Below, one piece after another: positions 24,501 through 40,000 of a DNA stretch of 64,000 nucleotides (position 1 is its first letter; each line of letters begins with the position of its first letter). Below the pieces are notes generated by a model that was not told where the DNA came from, searched no databases, and saw only the letters and a program-made list of their open reading frames with translations. Origin of the DNA: Archegozetes longisetosus (lineage: Eukaryota > Arthropoda > Arachnida > Sarcoptiformes > Trhypochthoniidae). Where the stretch lies: the NCBI GenBank assembly GCA_018873245.2, contig JAEMBT020000003.1:5971843-6035842 (forward strand), given 5' to 3'. The translations under genes and the position numbers were made by a program.

Positions 24501-24950
24501 AAATTATGTGAGGTATATGGATTGTCGGTTAAATGAGTTCGGGCTCAAATAATGTGTCGGTCAACTGATTTGTCGGTCAAACCGTTGTTGCCTAAGCGAT
24601 TTGTCGGTGTACTGATTGTCGGTGAAACATACAATACTAGACCCAATATTATAAATGTTCATTTCAGTGACGGTTAATGTAATTGATTTCTACTGCAGCC
24701 ATGCGTTCACATTTAAACGACATCCAGTGTATTGCACTCAAGGACACAGATATAGACTTTTCGATAAATTACACGATCTCTAAGAAAATCTAATAACTTA
24801 TTGGAACTTTTTTATTTTCAGTATATAATATCGATGTTTTCTAACAGTTAATATAACCTATATGTGAGTCTTGTAACCTATTTCTAGGACGGCCTGATCG
24901 CACAGCTTGTCAGTTCTAATGTTTTTTATATATAGACTTAACTAATGGTT

Positions 24951-25002
<52 letters not shown>

Positions 25003-28000
25003 ACTCACTCAACTCACTCACTCACTCTCTCCCTAGATAATTATCCCCAATCAAAAAATTTCTCTTCTATATGATTGATCCTGGCTATAACTTTATTTTT
25101 GCCTTTAATTGATTTACAACTTATTTTCATAGGAGCTTCACGTGTGTTAATATATAACTGAGTATATGATTTGATTAATATGTTTATTACAAAGTGAATG
25201 CCGTGTTATAGAAACACTTTAAGAGAAGGTAATACTTAATACATTCAGATGTCGACCACTGTTGAGTTTCTTTGATGATTAATTGGTATAAATTCCACGA
25301 CAGGATTAAATGCATTTAAAGGAATATAATTTGAAACTTTTATTTGAACAAACTCTTCAATCCATTGCTATCACTATAAGTTGGTATTTTTAGATTTTTA
25401 AGGAATTTAGTAAAAATGTTTTGGTTTTTATTGTTGAGCTAACATAACATAAAATAGTATCAAAAAGTTTTAAGCTTAGCTCTAAACTGAATAGAGAGTA
25501 TCAATCCTAAAAGCTATCTAAAAAAGCAGCAAGACTTAATTGAAAAATTTTAGAAAATATATGTTTAACTTTAAGACTATCCCTCTTGTAGGGAATGGAA
25601 TGTATCAGTTATTTAACTCGACCTTATTGCTCAATGGTAAAATGAATTTTCAATTTGAAAATAATACATACCAAATTATTCTTATTGCTCAAATTCTAAA
25701 GTCTGGTGTCCCAATTTCATTTCAAATGCATATCGTTTTAATCGCTCTGAAAAATTGATTCAGATTTGAATGTTTTACTTTGAAACCTATGACTTAATAC
25801 TAATTAATCTAATTATTTATTTGATGGGAACATAGAAAGTTTGAATATAAAACATGTTTTGCTTAACTATCTACTGTAATTTAGGAATGTTTTACTTCTG
25901 TAATGTTAATTAATTATTTAATATACGAATTGAAGTCTACTGAAAATATTACTCGAATGGAGAAATGAAAATCGATCGGTGAGGTATAGAAGTATCGAAA
26001 AAGTAATAATTGTTTGCCTTTATAGAAGTGGATTTAATAGAGGTTTCATTTATTCTACCTATTGCACGTGAAAAGCAAATTTATTTTACTTATAACTTTA
26101 ATTTCACTTCAAATGAAACATCTGGAAATAAAATTTAAAACTTCAGTCTTCCTAATAATAACCAACTAATTTATTATGGATTTAAATTAAAACTAATTCT
26201 ACCCATTCTTCTAATGCGTGTCTGATGCTCAGCTACTCTTTATTTTCTGATTTAATGCATTAGCCTAATCACTTTAATTATAATCACTTTATGTCTACCT
26301 TTTCAATTATAAAATTCAAGTCAGATTCCATTATTTAACGGCTCACTACCAAATAGAGGTTCTTTATTTTTGCGCTTCTTCTCACCAATCATTCTGTACC
26401 TAATTTGTAAAAATTCAAAATAATACCTATAATTACCGACTTAGTTGATGATCAATGTACAAAAAATGCAATGAAACTAAAATTAAAATATTGATCTGGC
26501 TTTTGGGTGACTTATATGTTTAGAAAGTGTGGTGACATACTAGGGTTTATTATCTTATTTAAATCAATATAATATCCAACATACTTTCATACAATAAATT
26601 ACAGAGGATCAATTGAATAGTTGTTGCCGATAAGCCAGTGAAGCCAAGTTGAAACTAAAATTAGTTTGTATCAATACTATTTATCTTTTAAAGTAAAGAA
26701 TCTCTTCCTATTATCATCTAATTTGAAATTCAAATTACCATTTTTATGGGCTTCTATAAATGAAACAATACTGACGTTTCTTTTGGATATAGTTGAATAA
26801 CTTCTTGATAGGTTTGATATGAAACCCATAATTACCATATTTTGCCAATTATTAGTAGAAACTCCCTCTAATCAATAACTGGATTTCACTATAATCTATA
26901 CTAACCTAATTCGACCCATTTACTAAACTTGACCACAGTTTTCGAACAAGTGATACTTCTGTCAACCGATTAGAAATTAATCACCACAAACTCGACAACA
27001 ATTCATAAAAGATGATCTAGTTGTAAAGCTCGTTCACATCATTTAAAAACAATCAAAAACAAGATATTAGATCACGTTTTCCTATTTGCTTGAATCAGAT
27101 AAGAATTGCCTAACTCGTCACTGAGTGTCGAATCACTCAAGAGTTGAAGGATTCAATTATGAAATCTTTTGGGTCCTCTTTAATCACAAGAAGAGAATAT
27201 GAGAAATTGCTCTATAATCAACTAAAAGCAACCTTGCTTTTTGTTTTTGGGATGAAGGGAAGCCAATGATTATTTGTTTGGTTGAATTTATTGTTGAATA
27301 TATTTTAAATTAAAGAAAAAGTCGATTCTCAACACAGGTACTGGGCTGAAAATCAATACAATTGTAAGATTATTAAAACGTGTTTCAATTTATGAGTCGT
27401 GAACATATGAATAGCATAAAATTTTTATTTGTCATTGACTCAGCTATAAATCATAAATGCAACGAAAGCAATTCTAGAACTTGTTTAATTTGATTACATT
27501 GAATAACTTGAAGTTAGTCTTAACTTTGCTTTTGACTTAAGGGTTTGCATTTCAGTCTAATTCTCACTTATTGATTAGACACTAATTTAAAGTCATGGTG
27601 AGTACTCACCAAATGAAAACTACATGTATTGAAAATTCTGAAGATCGCCACGAATCAAATTAAAGCGTTTGAAATCGCAAACAACTTATATACCGAACAT
27701 GATACATGCATTTAGATGAACATCGGCAGAAAGATCACTCTTAGGACCAATCAATATTCTAAAGGTCAGCCTTATTGAGGAATTGAAGATTCTTCTATGC
27801 TAACATCCTCTACAATCTGAGGGTTCAGATCAACTTTTTGGCTAATTTTCCTGAAAAAACGTTTAGATTAGAGCGTAATGTAGTGAATAAATTTTTGAAT
27901 GTGAATATTTTTCGCTTATCAGGTTTTTAAAGCAGTTGATATTCATGGTAATAAAAATAAATTGAGTCAATTACTTCAGACATTAGGTTCAATAAATATT

Positions 28001-31000
28001 TCTGCAGACAATTGTGCTAAATTTTTTGTCAGAAAAACTTTGCAGGCAACCAATGGGTAGAATCAGTGCTAGAGAATGTGAGATCACGCTTCGCAACATT
28101 TTTCCAGCCTTATTCTGGTTCTTCTTGTTTCAACACGAGCTCTCCCTAAGAAAATCAGACATTTGTCACGTCTAAAAACAAAGAATATATAATTCAAATA
28201 AATAATAATAATAGGAGTTGTTTATATTATTTGTTATAACATTATTGAACGAATAGTATTATTGTTCACAATTGAGTGAATATTCATGTTTCATGCGCAT
28301 TAACAAAAAGATTGTTTAATGGCTTTTTGTACAAAACCTTTTATAAAAGTCTAAATTATCATAACTCCACAAAGTTCTCAATGATTATAGTTAAGTGAAT
28401 CGACAGCTTAATTGAGTGATAATAAGAAGAGATTTTAAAAATGTATCGAACCTAAGGGCAGAGATGGCTTCCATAATGTCGGTGAATCTTGTTTAATGGC
28501 ACTCTTAATCGATTTCTATATAATGTGATCCAAAATTGGTTTTGGCCGGAATCGACCAGCCGTTACATTCAAAATGATATAATCTTTTAGGACCGATTCT
28601 CTGCCTATTAATTTATTACACCACTGATAAGATGGCTTATTTGAGCAGAATTTTTCCACAGCAATGAATCTGACTTAGATCTACACTCGTAAATGACTTC
28701 AGATAAGATAGATTTGACTATTGAGGAGCTGAGTTTGTAGCCTTCATAATAGTCGAGAGAGTTAGAAAAGTGGAAATGAGTTGTACTTAAGTAAGAAATG
28801 ATGCCATAACTTTGGTTAGGGCGATATAAGAAGATGCACAACCTAATTCACTCTATTATTATCAGTGAACACAAATAATCATTTTTAACTTACATCAACA
28901 CTTCTTTCACTTTGCCACCTCATTTCACTAACCTATTAGTAATGTCTTCCATTGATTATCTTTTTTAATCTTTAATGTTGCCCTCAGATCATTGTGTCAG
29001 ATACTATGTTTATTGATTTTCGAAAAAGCCATCAAAGCTGCCTATAAAATAAAACATTTGATAAGTTTGTTGACTACTCTAATAATTTGTTTTCTGAGCT
29101 TTTTATAAATCTCAATTTTTGCTCCTTATAAACAGCTTACTAAGTCTTGCCAAGTTTAACAATTTCGATCATAATCTGGTCATTGATTTTTTCAATCATT
29201 CCCATTTATTTAAGATTAGATTGCAATGAGTATTTCTATTTATGTTGTATGTGAACGTGTCCAATGAGTCCTTATTTTTATATTTTATATGAGAGTTAAA
29301 AAACGATTGTAAAGAACAATTGAAGTATGGATTGACAGTTTTAATCATACGCTGAAATGCGTCAACTCTCGAAAATATCGATCAATAAATGAATAGAAAA
29401 AATAAATGCAAAACATTAGGCTAAACCCCAAATACTAGAAGAAAATTCTAAAAATATTTTAGTCAACCCCTTAATAAACGCCGAATGCTTTCTTTCTGAG
29501 AAAATATTTTAATCAAAAAATTTTGATTACTACAATATATCAAAAAGTATATAATATTATGCATATATTACTATTAGGATATTTTTTACCCAATTCTCAA
29601 ACGTATACTTTTTTGTTTTTACTTATCTTAATGCTTTTTCTTCAAATTAACTCAAGTTTCAAACTCACCAATATACTTTCAAACAAAAACATCCAATAAC
29701 TTTTCTAGATCTTATCACACTTAATTCTATCCAAAATTGCAACTTTTAGTCATTGCAAATTTCTAATTTTTCCAATTAACATCAACTTCAGCATTATCTC
29801 AATCAAAGCAGGTCTTTAAAGAAAGTTATTTCAATGTGAACTTATTATCGATTTTTGTAATTAATTGCGCGACAATTTTGTTCATTATAGTACTTAAGTA
29901 AAGGACTAATGAGATGTAATGCGGACAATTTGGAGGATATTTTGATTGAAACTCGAGTTGGGAATGCATTATTGAAATGGCGCTCTTGAATAAAATATAT
30001 TAGAATATATTGCATTCACTCAAAACAATAGGTTATGTGCAACCAGTATTCAATAGTATCATATGCTTCAGCTCCAAATTAATGCCTCAATACTAACATT
30101 GACTGAAGATTAAACATTCTCCCATAAAATCGTTTTATCTCAAACTTTCAATCCAATCTCTTTCATCTTTCTTAGGGAACACAAAAATATCTGTGCTATC
30201 AATTGACTGAATATTTTGAATTTCTATGCAGTCCAAGCTTAAAAAGAATGCCATCGAATCACATAAATAATCGAGTGATTTGAAGAATTTTTTTTGAAGA
30301 ATTTTTTTCTCAAATCTAGAGGTTGGTATTTTCAAAAGTCAAGGCCTTCCGTTAAGAATCTTTGAGAGGATGTCATTTCTGAAGATTCTCAAAAGTCTAA
30401 ATTACAATTAGTGGAAACGATCATTTTTAATTCATAGGAGCTCTTCAATAAAGTGCTTAGATATAAGTGTTAGAAATCGATGTCTTTGAGGGTTTTGAAG
30501 AGTCAAAACTCAAAAGACTCCCAAAATTTATAAGTCGTGAAAAGATTTAATGAGATAAAATTTGAAGTGAACACATATTAATGAAATGTTTTTATAACTA
30601 CAACTGCTTATAGAAGTATACCTTTTTAATCGAAACACTTGACAAAATTGGATAATCTTCAAGCATTTTATTATATAGCACCTGAAATTGCCAGACCCAC
30701 CTCTAATAAAAATGTTCGCTTTTTCTAATTTCTCATTAACCTAACCTAACCTAACCTAACCTAACCTAATCATTAATGTTTGAGATGATTGACAAAATAA
30801 ACTTACAATAACTAAACTCAAGTCATAAATCGATCTGACTCTCTGATTAAATACCTAAAACAATTACTAAAGTGATTTAAGTTTGTCAATTGAGTGGAAA
30901 GTATTTTAATATTTAAAAATCAGTTTCAACCAGAAAACAATGTGGAATATGTCGAGCAGTCAATTAAAACTGAATTGTGTGGGAATGAAAATTTGAAAGT

Positions 31001-34000
31001 CAATTAAAACGATTATATCATGATTGGAGTGCCATAAAGCCTTATCTTAATCGAAATAACATTACAGATAACATTTTATAGCACTGACCTAACCATATAT
31101 TCACTTAATCTGCACTCATTATTTTGGTTTTAATGTCGTGCAATTATTTGGAAATACAAATTATAAGTCAAATATTTGAGATTCTAGCAAACATTCAATT
31201 TTGAAGACTTAAGCTTGGCAATCAAATTCTAGATAATAGTGATGTATACACTTGTGTAGTTAAAACTAAGTCTTTTAGTTCTAAAATTTCTATGTGACGA
31301 TTAAGAAAATTTAGCATTCAAAATACGAAGCTTTACGAAAGACAAGTTTACAATAGCTTAATTTGAAAAAATATCAAATTTCTAATAATCTTCTGATGAA
31401 AGGAGATTTTAAGAGATTTATAAAGAACTATATATAATTTAGTCAATTGTTCCAAGAAACTTAGGCTCAACCTACCTCTAGACTTGTATTCTAACAAGTC
31501 TAAGTTATGTATTTTAATTTGCTTATATCTAAAACATGCCCTCGTAATCGCTCTCTTTCCTATTCAATATGGGATCAATTTTGTTTATGTGATTTTTATG
31601 ATAAGTCGATTTCTATGTCGTTATGTTAAGCTAAGGATTCGTTCATTTTATATGATCGAAAAGATGTCTACTTATTGAAAAGGATTTAAAGAAAAGAGAG
31701 GAGAGAAATAAAAAGCGCTTGGTTCATTTAATCGATAAGTGAAGCTGTGGATAATTATGAAAAATATTTGAAGACAGATTAGGAAAGTTAGAGAAACATT
31801 TGATAGATTATAAATCAACTGGAAACTTCAAACAAAGAAGATATCATTCAGAGATTATATTTCATGCTATGATTCCTTCAGAATCAGTTTTATTTATTGT
31901 CACAAAAACAACATTTATATGAAAATATGAGCCAACACTCAAATCGATAGTAATGAGAGTGATCTTCGAATTGATAATCATATTGAAAGAGAAAAATTAT
32001 TCCACACTACGTCTCTTGTGAAGTTCAAATCTTGTCAGCAAGATAAATACAACAAAACTTTCTTTCAAATAATTCAATTTAAGACAATATTTATCAATAG
32101 CTAAATCAATTACTTGTAGAAATTATTTGATTCAACAAAACTTTATTGATCGCTAATGCCTTCAATCATAAATTGGCTCAAATGATCTGTTCGATCAACA
32201 ATCTTCTATATTTCAATTGAGTATTTCAACAATTTCGATTATACTTCCTCGAAAAGTAATTCAATTACATATCAGTTTAGATTATAATCCAGTTTAATAG
32301 TCATTCTATATGTCTAATCGTCTAAAATCTTAAAGAATGAGAGCGTGTTCGACAATCATATGCTTAGGTTAAAAAATTTGTTTATTATGTGGGAGAATTT
32401 CTTGTTAGGTAAAGAATTTAAATGAAGAATTTCTTGTTAAATAAAGAATTTAAATGAAGAATTTAAGGTATTTCATATTGAAGAATTGTGTTGGAAGAGT
32501 AGTGAATGACTTACATAAATAGTGATTTATATGATTGAACTACAAAAGATTTGTGTACCGGTCGATAACCGGCAGACATGTTTACTATTTGACCCGCAAG
32601 TGTGAGAAGAATAGTATTTATACGTTAATGCATATAATCTTGGAGTTACACAAGTTTTTTGGTGACTTATAAGAGTCAGGTTAGTTTGGATACAACAAAA
32701 ATGTAAGGCATTGTAGAGTTGCGAGTACGATATCAGAATTCAGAACCAATACCACTGACTTTATGGCCGGATGTAATAAAAACCTTATGTACAGTAGCTC
32801 AACTTATGCCGTCCCTTTTCAACCATTTATCATTCCATTGGCCGACTATTCCAACTCTAGTCTGAACAATTCTCTAACCTTTCCTATTGTTCACAAGCAA
32901 CTGATTAGAAAAAATTAATGCATTGTAGGGGGAATAAGACAGCACTTCAACTAATCCTTACAAAGTTGATCAAATTAAGCAAACAATTAAGTGTTAGTCT
33001 TGATGCAATAAACCCTACCAAAATGAGCCAGAGTATTCAGCAACTCACTTTTATTTGTATGGTTCCATTTGAATGCATAAATGCTGTATATTTTGTGTTT
33101 GAACGCTTCCAAATGTGTTAATGTTTTTGCACACACTAGTTTTGGACAGCATGTGCTGTAAATGAGCATTTAGTTAAATAACACGGCATTCTTTTTGTTC
33201 TGTACTGAACAAGAATATTGTGGAAGTAAAATCTACTTGAAGTGAAAGTTAAATTTATTTTTAAATTCATTCTGCCTCACATATCCTTTTCTCTGAATGA
33301 GAAACATTTCAATATTCGATATTATTATATTTACAAAAAGCTTCTAAAAATACTCCTATTTTAAACATTTATATCTCCATCAAAAACATTAAATCAAATA
33401 TTTAGAAACCATTTTCAACGTCGACGATACCAAAAGTCGACTTTTAGCTACAATTTTTTGTGCTCTTCAAAATTTCATGTCATCAATTGAAAGCAAGAAT
33501 TTCATGAGCAGAATAAATAATATTAATTGAAGAGTAAGAATTCCTGATATTTATATGCCGAACATAAGTCCCGGTGGAGAACCAATATTAAGATTTATAT
33601 TATATTTGCTCTAATATTTGCCACTTACTCGGTTTTTCCTCAGTATTCTCAATATTAAAGCATAATGAAAAGGAATCTTACGTCAACTTTTTACTTGTAA
33701 ACAGTCTCGAGAACGATTTCTATCTAAAACAATCTATCATAAATTATTTATCGATTCAGTCAATAATAAGTTTGTCAAAAAGTTTAAACTAAACCCAAGG
33801 GACTATGATTAGAAACTGAAACTAAAAAGAGGTTGTCTTTCTATGTAAAAAACAAAACTCAAGTATAATTGAATTAAGATGAGAGGCCTGAATAGTTATC
33901 AGTCTTCCTACACAGCTCATTAAATATTGAATGAGTTAAATCTAAACCAGAATGGCAAGTTGATTTCAATTTTGTATTAACATTAATGAAAACAAATCTA

Positions 34001-37000
34001 CTAACAGCATACGTGTTGGAAATAAGAATAAATTTGTTTATCAATTAGTGTTTTTCTGATTTTGGTCTGACTGCTAGAGTAACAGTCGAAGAACCAAAAG
34101 TTTATAAAAAAATTATTTGAAAAATCACTTTTGATAGCAATCTGGAGAGTGCTATACAAAGCAATCGATATTATATATTATTCCGTCAATGTTAGAACTC
34201 ATTCTAATATGGCTCTGAGTTGTTCGCATGCCAATATTTTCAGCATGCCAATATTTTCATTCTGTCGCCCAGATCTGTCCTGCAGGTCGCCTTATATAAA
34301 ACGCTGATATATGTTAATGTTTTTTAAAAGTATATTAGCATATTCAATTAGAATTCAAAAGAATTTGATATTCGACCACAAGCATTATTAGACGATTAAT
34401 TAAAGCTAATGAGCTGTACACAAATAGGAAAGTTTTCAAAAGCAACTATTACAATTGTTGATTTGTTAAGTTGAAGCAAAAGTGTATTGATGTACAATTA
34501 AACGTTGATCAAATTAAAAGCTAATATCATGTAATTAATTGAATGCTTGCAAGCTTTAATTAAATGCATTCCACTTCAATAAACAATAAATCTTTCTTAA
34601 TGCTTTATAAGTGTACAATTATGGTAAAATAGCGAAAGAATGGCAATGATTAGCCATTTATTTACATTGAGCAAAAACAACCATGATAGTATAGTCAAAC
34701 AAAAAATTAGTCTTGATTTGCTCAATATTTTTAGCACAGAATTTGCATCTTATTCAATTGATAATATTAACACAATTATGTTGGCATCAAATTGTTTGGG
34801 CTTATTAAGTCTCATAAAATGATGGATTCACAGTCGAATCGATTCAATATAATTATGTACTACAAAAATAGTTTAAACTTTGCCAAATTTGTTTTTTTCT
34901 TGTCGATTAATAGCTGATGCTTTAGTGAAATGACTGAACTTTGAGAATTTGAAATTCAAATTAGAGCTATTTATCGATCATTCCTAATATGCAGCGATGT
35001 TTTGTTCAAATCAAACTAAATCTTATAATTCTGTTTCTCTATCAGTATTTGACTCTTATTTAAAAACTTCAGTTTGAACGGATTTTATTTGATAAGTAAG
35101 CTTTAATTTATATTATTGAATTTATCAGGGGCTGTGACTAACTTTAAGGATTTATTTTTAGATAATTAACGTTGAATCTAGACCTAATGTATTGTAATTA
35201 GTGCAGCCAAAGTTTCCATTTTTCAGGATTCCTTACTTATAATAATGTATGTCAAACTCTCACGACAGTCAGTGATTGGAAACTCGCGGCCCGAATCTAA
35301 AATCATTATTGATTTTTTCTTACTTCTACTCTTTTTTCTAGGACTTAGGTAATAATCTCAACAAAGCCTGATTGATTAAATATTCTAAAAAATTACTTGT
35401 TCAACTAATTTTACCAAACAGTTCAGTCATGCACAGTCAGATATGAAGTGATATCCATTTAATTGGTCAAATTGCATTTTAAAGCATTGAAAATTGCACT
35501 TCTGTTAGGTTAGAATTGTTGAAACTATTGTAAATGTTTATCCTAAACAGTAAGACCTCTCAAACTTTGGCATGCACTTAAGTAATTTTGAAATAACAAT
35601 ATCAAATCCCATAGAAAAACATGACTTAATTGCTATTGATCTTTAGAAAGTAGTTGAATACACATTTTCGTTAGACGGATTTGACTGTATGCGGATTTGA
35701 CTGTATGCGCTCAACTGAATGTATTGAGCAGTTGAAGGCCATATATTTGGGGTCCTTATTAAATGACTGAGAGCCACGGCAATCCAATGTTTGAATGCTG
35801 CCAGTCAATTCTTAGTTTTAGTCCTTAGAAATTACATATATTTTATGATGAATTTCTATAAATAATGTCTATTCCAATGCAATGAATTGAGACCGCGTCG
35901 AGAAAAATGCTGAAGACAGCTGTTATTGAGTGTGATTTACTGTTTTATATCAAGTTTCATTGAAAGCCAGACTATATCCAAAAGTTGAGATTAGGGTTGA
36001 TTTAATTATTTGTTAAGATATGATTTATCTTTAGTTTGAAATGTATTGCTCCGATTAACTTTATATTTTGTGATATCTGTTCAGATTGAATCATATTTTT
36101 CTTTCCAATCCTTCATTTGCTCGTTGCACTCATTTTCAATAATTTTATAGATTCATCAAAATCTATTAAACTTTTCAGCCAACACATATATTCTCAATAT
36201 TCTGCTACATATTTGCAACGACAGCATACTTTTAATCAATTATTTCTTGTCAAATGAATGCTTTTGTTTAGTTTTCAATAAAATGTGATGCATTGCATTA
36301 GCGTCCGAACACAGTGCAATGACTCCAATGTTTTTCCGTTCATAGATTTCCATCAAATATGGCAATCATTTTATTTCTCATCTTCATATATCTCTTTGGG
36401 TTGAATTGAATGGCTTCAGAGTTGAGTTGAGAATGCATTTCAGTTTGTTGGTCCTATCAATAGCCATAATATTGATTGTATTCGTTGATCTATTCAGAGC
36501 TAATATATAAGAATAATTTGGGGACAAGGCTGACTTTAATTTTTCGCACTGTTAGCAATCTCTGAACTATTTGCGTATTTGGTTCTTATGAGGTCTATGA
36601 GAGTAGAAGGTAATAATTAGAAGTTTAGCGGTAAATGACACCAATTATTAGTGTGATAGCATCATTCAAAATGAAATGCTATTTTTGTTGTCAACTGTAA
36701 CGAATTAATTATCTGTGAAATTAAATGATGGATAAAATGCTCATCGAATATATTACGAATCAACTACTCGTGATATTATTCTCTAAATGTGACCAAAGAC
36801 TTATTCTTTGTAAGCCATGTAAACATAGAATCTGATTATATGAGCTTCTAGTGAGTTAGTTATGATAGCTATACTATTAATACTATCCGCTTTTAATACT
36901 ATCGCAATACAGTAATACCTCGACAAAGTTAACCTTCCTATACTCGATCCTCGTTATTGTCAAAGCAATTACCTGACCATTCAATTAGAAACTAATACAC

Positions 37001-40000
37001 ATTAACTAATACTAAATAACCTCTTTTTAGTGAAATCTCGTTGCAGTCAATATTAGTTATTAGTCCCCAGCCATTCACAGTACTGAGATATTACCGCATT
37101 TTGATTAAAACAACACACTGAACAATAAAATCATAAATATTTGCACTTTGTTTTGCTTTTGAATCAATTTATTTATTTAGTGATGAATGTTTGAAGTTAT
37201 GATTAGTTTAGAGAAATTAATAGGAGAACCGTTTCTCGTAGGATTCATACTGTTAACCATCACTACCTCTTTCATAAATTGTCAAATAGATAGGCAACGC
37301 TCTAAGCAATTGACGTCAATTTTCAATGAGTCGATTCCTGAATCTTCCTCAATCTTCTTTGTGCTTCTTTAGTCAATAGAGCTTTCGATCTGGAGTGTAA
37401 CAATGTTATATTATGCTATTATAAAGTTGATATCTATTGAACAAGTTGAAAATTATTTGATAACTAAATTTAGAATTACCAACAATAGTAAAAAGCGATG
37501 AACGCTTCAAATGTTGATCATCGTATCCACAATTTGTCAACACTTCACCAGCATTATTCTCTTAAAATTCTATTTCTCTCTCATTCACTTCTTTCAAGTT
37601 TTTAAATCAAATTTATTTGACACTAATAAAAATTGCTTTTCAATCCCACACTTAGATTAAACTTAATTTCGAGAGTTCACCAAACACTCTAATCCTTTTG
37701 AAACGTTTGTTAAGAAATATTTAAAAAGAAAAGAAATTTTAAATTACCTGTTTTTCCAAGACTATTTGCCTGAAGGTTTATATTTCGAGAAAAGTATTGT
37801 AAGAGAAGACTATTACGGTTCAATAGTGAATGAGTAAGAAGTAGAACTCAGTTCAAACTTTGGATCTCAATCAAGAATCCTGCCTTAAGTATAATTGTTT
37901 TTTTTTGTAAAACGTAAATAAGCTGATCCAGTTTCTCTTTCTCTCCTTTTCTCGTTTCCACTTTTATTCGAGTTTTGAAGAACTCATTTCTGGCAAAAAG
38001 CGACCACAGCTCAAAGAATAATTTGTTAGACAAAACCTCGGGATTCAATATCGGATGGATTCTATCTTATTCTTCGAATGTTCGAATGATTGAGTGAATC
38101 ATTGAAAAAAGTGAATGTTTGGGCTAAATCGAAAGGTTCGATCGATTACTTGTGAATTGAGACCTAAAGACTGAGTGTTTTACAGTTATGAGATTACAAG
38201 CATTTGAGTAAATTCTCTCTCAATGCCATTCAACAATTTTCACTGTCGAAAGTATACTTTTATATTCTGAGAATACTTGTGAGTAAAATTCGTTGTTCAA
38301 ATAATCGAAATAGCGTTTGGTCAACGGAATCAAATTCTTGAATCTGAGTACTTCTTAATCTTATGTTTTTCAATGATTTCAATGATCATCTATTGTTGCG
38401 TTTTGGCTAAATCCTTATTAGTTTTTGACGCATAAAAGTGACAAAACTTGATTTCTATAGATATCTAATTTTTTTGTAATAAAAATGTAGTCAGAAATAA
38501 ATACAATGTGTGTTTATGTTCTAGAAATGAACCTATTTGCTAACACTCAATCCAATTTTGACGAGCTTACGAAAGAATGCATATATAAAAGTTTGAAATT
38601 ATGAATTTTGTGATATAATATGAAAAGCTAATGAAAAGCTTATTTAAATCTACTATAAAATCGTATGGGTTTAACATATGAAGAGAAATTCGATTTATAT
38701 TTCGCTTATAATGATCTCTCTTGAGTAAAAACTAATTCAGCCATAAGAGAGTATAAATAGTAGATTATTCAATCTAATCAACGAAATTTTTTATCTTCAC
38801 TACTGTTCCATTGGACAGATTTTCAATTTGAAGTGCCAATTATTTATCGAATTGCTGAAAATTGTCTACTTCCTTTATTTAATTAATTAAGAATGAAGAT
38901 CAAAACAAATTTTATATTTGCACACATCCATTTAGATTAATTTGAAAGTTTTCCTATCAATCTCAGACATAGATTTAATGACTATCAGTAATTGAGCTGA
39001 CTTGATTCCATCGGGAGTCACAATTTTGACGTAGAGTTCAATAAATCCTAAATGATTGAAAGATATACAGTTTAACTTGAAATATACTATTCGCAAGCCT
39101 GACTTGAATATTAAAATTGATTAAAAATGAATTTAGTTTTTTATCGTAATAAATGACTGGTGAATTGACAATAATTTATAGTTGTTTTATTGTTCACTTG
39201 AGTACCTACTTGTCTGAATAAATATAATAAATTTTGTTGACTAACTTTTATTTGTTGGAAATTATGCAGATCTAAACAAATGAAACATTTCAAACAGAAT
39301 ATGTTGGCAATAATTAAAACATTTTTCTGTTAATCATTACGTGTAATGGTTAGTTGGAGTCGTAAAATCATTAGAGAATAGTTAGCCCTGGATAGAATGA
39401 AAAAGCAATAAGAGATGGGTGTTCACTCTGTCCTTAGATGGAAGAGAATCGATTTGTTTGTCCGTTTGCAGTGAAGGAGTAATTGGGGCAAAACAAGGTT
39501 TTTATAAGCGCTTTACCTCAGCTCTAACAGCAATAGACTAAATGTTACAGCAATAGACTAACTGTTTAGGCTTTCGTTTGTTATGTGGAAGACCAACTCT
39601 ATTCTACTTATATTGAGCTACTTTTGTTCATTGATTATTTATTAACTATAACTTAATTAGAGACTACTGTTATTGAATTAAATAAACTTGTGTTTGTTTC
39701 ATTTCTTGCAACCATTCGCTTCTATAAACTTATACCTTTTAAATGAAACACGCAATCTCCCAGTCATTAAACAGCATTTATTTATTTTTAAATCTTCCTC
39801 TTATTTTTATTTTTCATATTGATTACTTGAATTATTCTAATTTTTATTATTCCATTTTTAGACCTTTTTAAGTCCCAATTAAAGTCAAATTAAAATAGCG
39901 CCATCAATATATGAATTGCTTAGGAATTGTTTTGCACCAAATTGAAGAATCAACTAATTTCTTCATAGATAGAGTTGAATTAATTTGAGGAAAAACTAAA

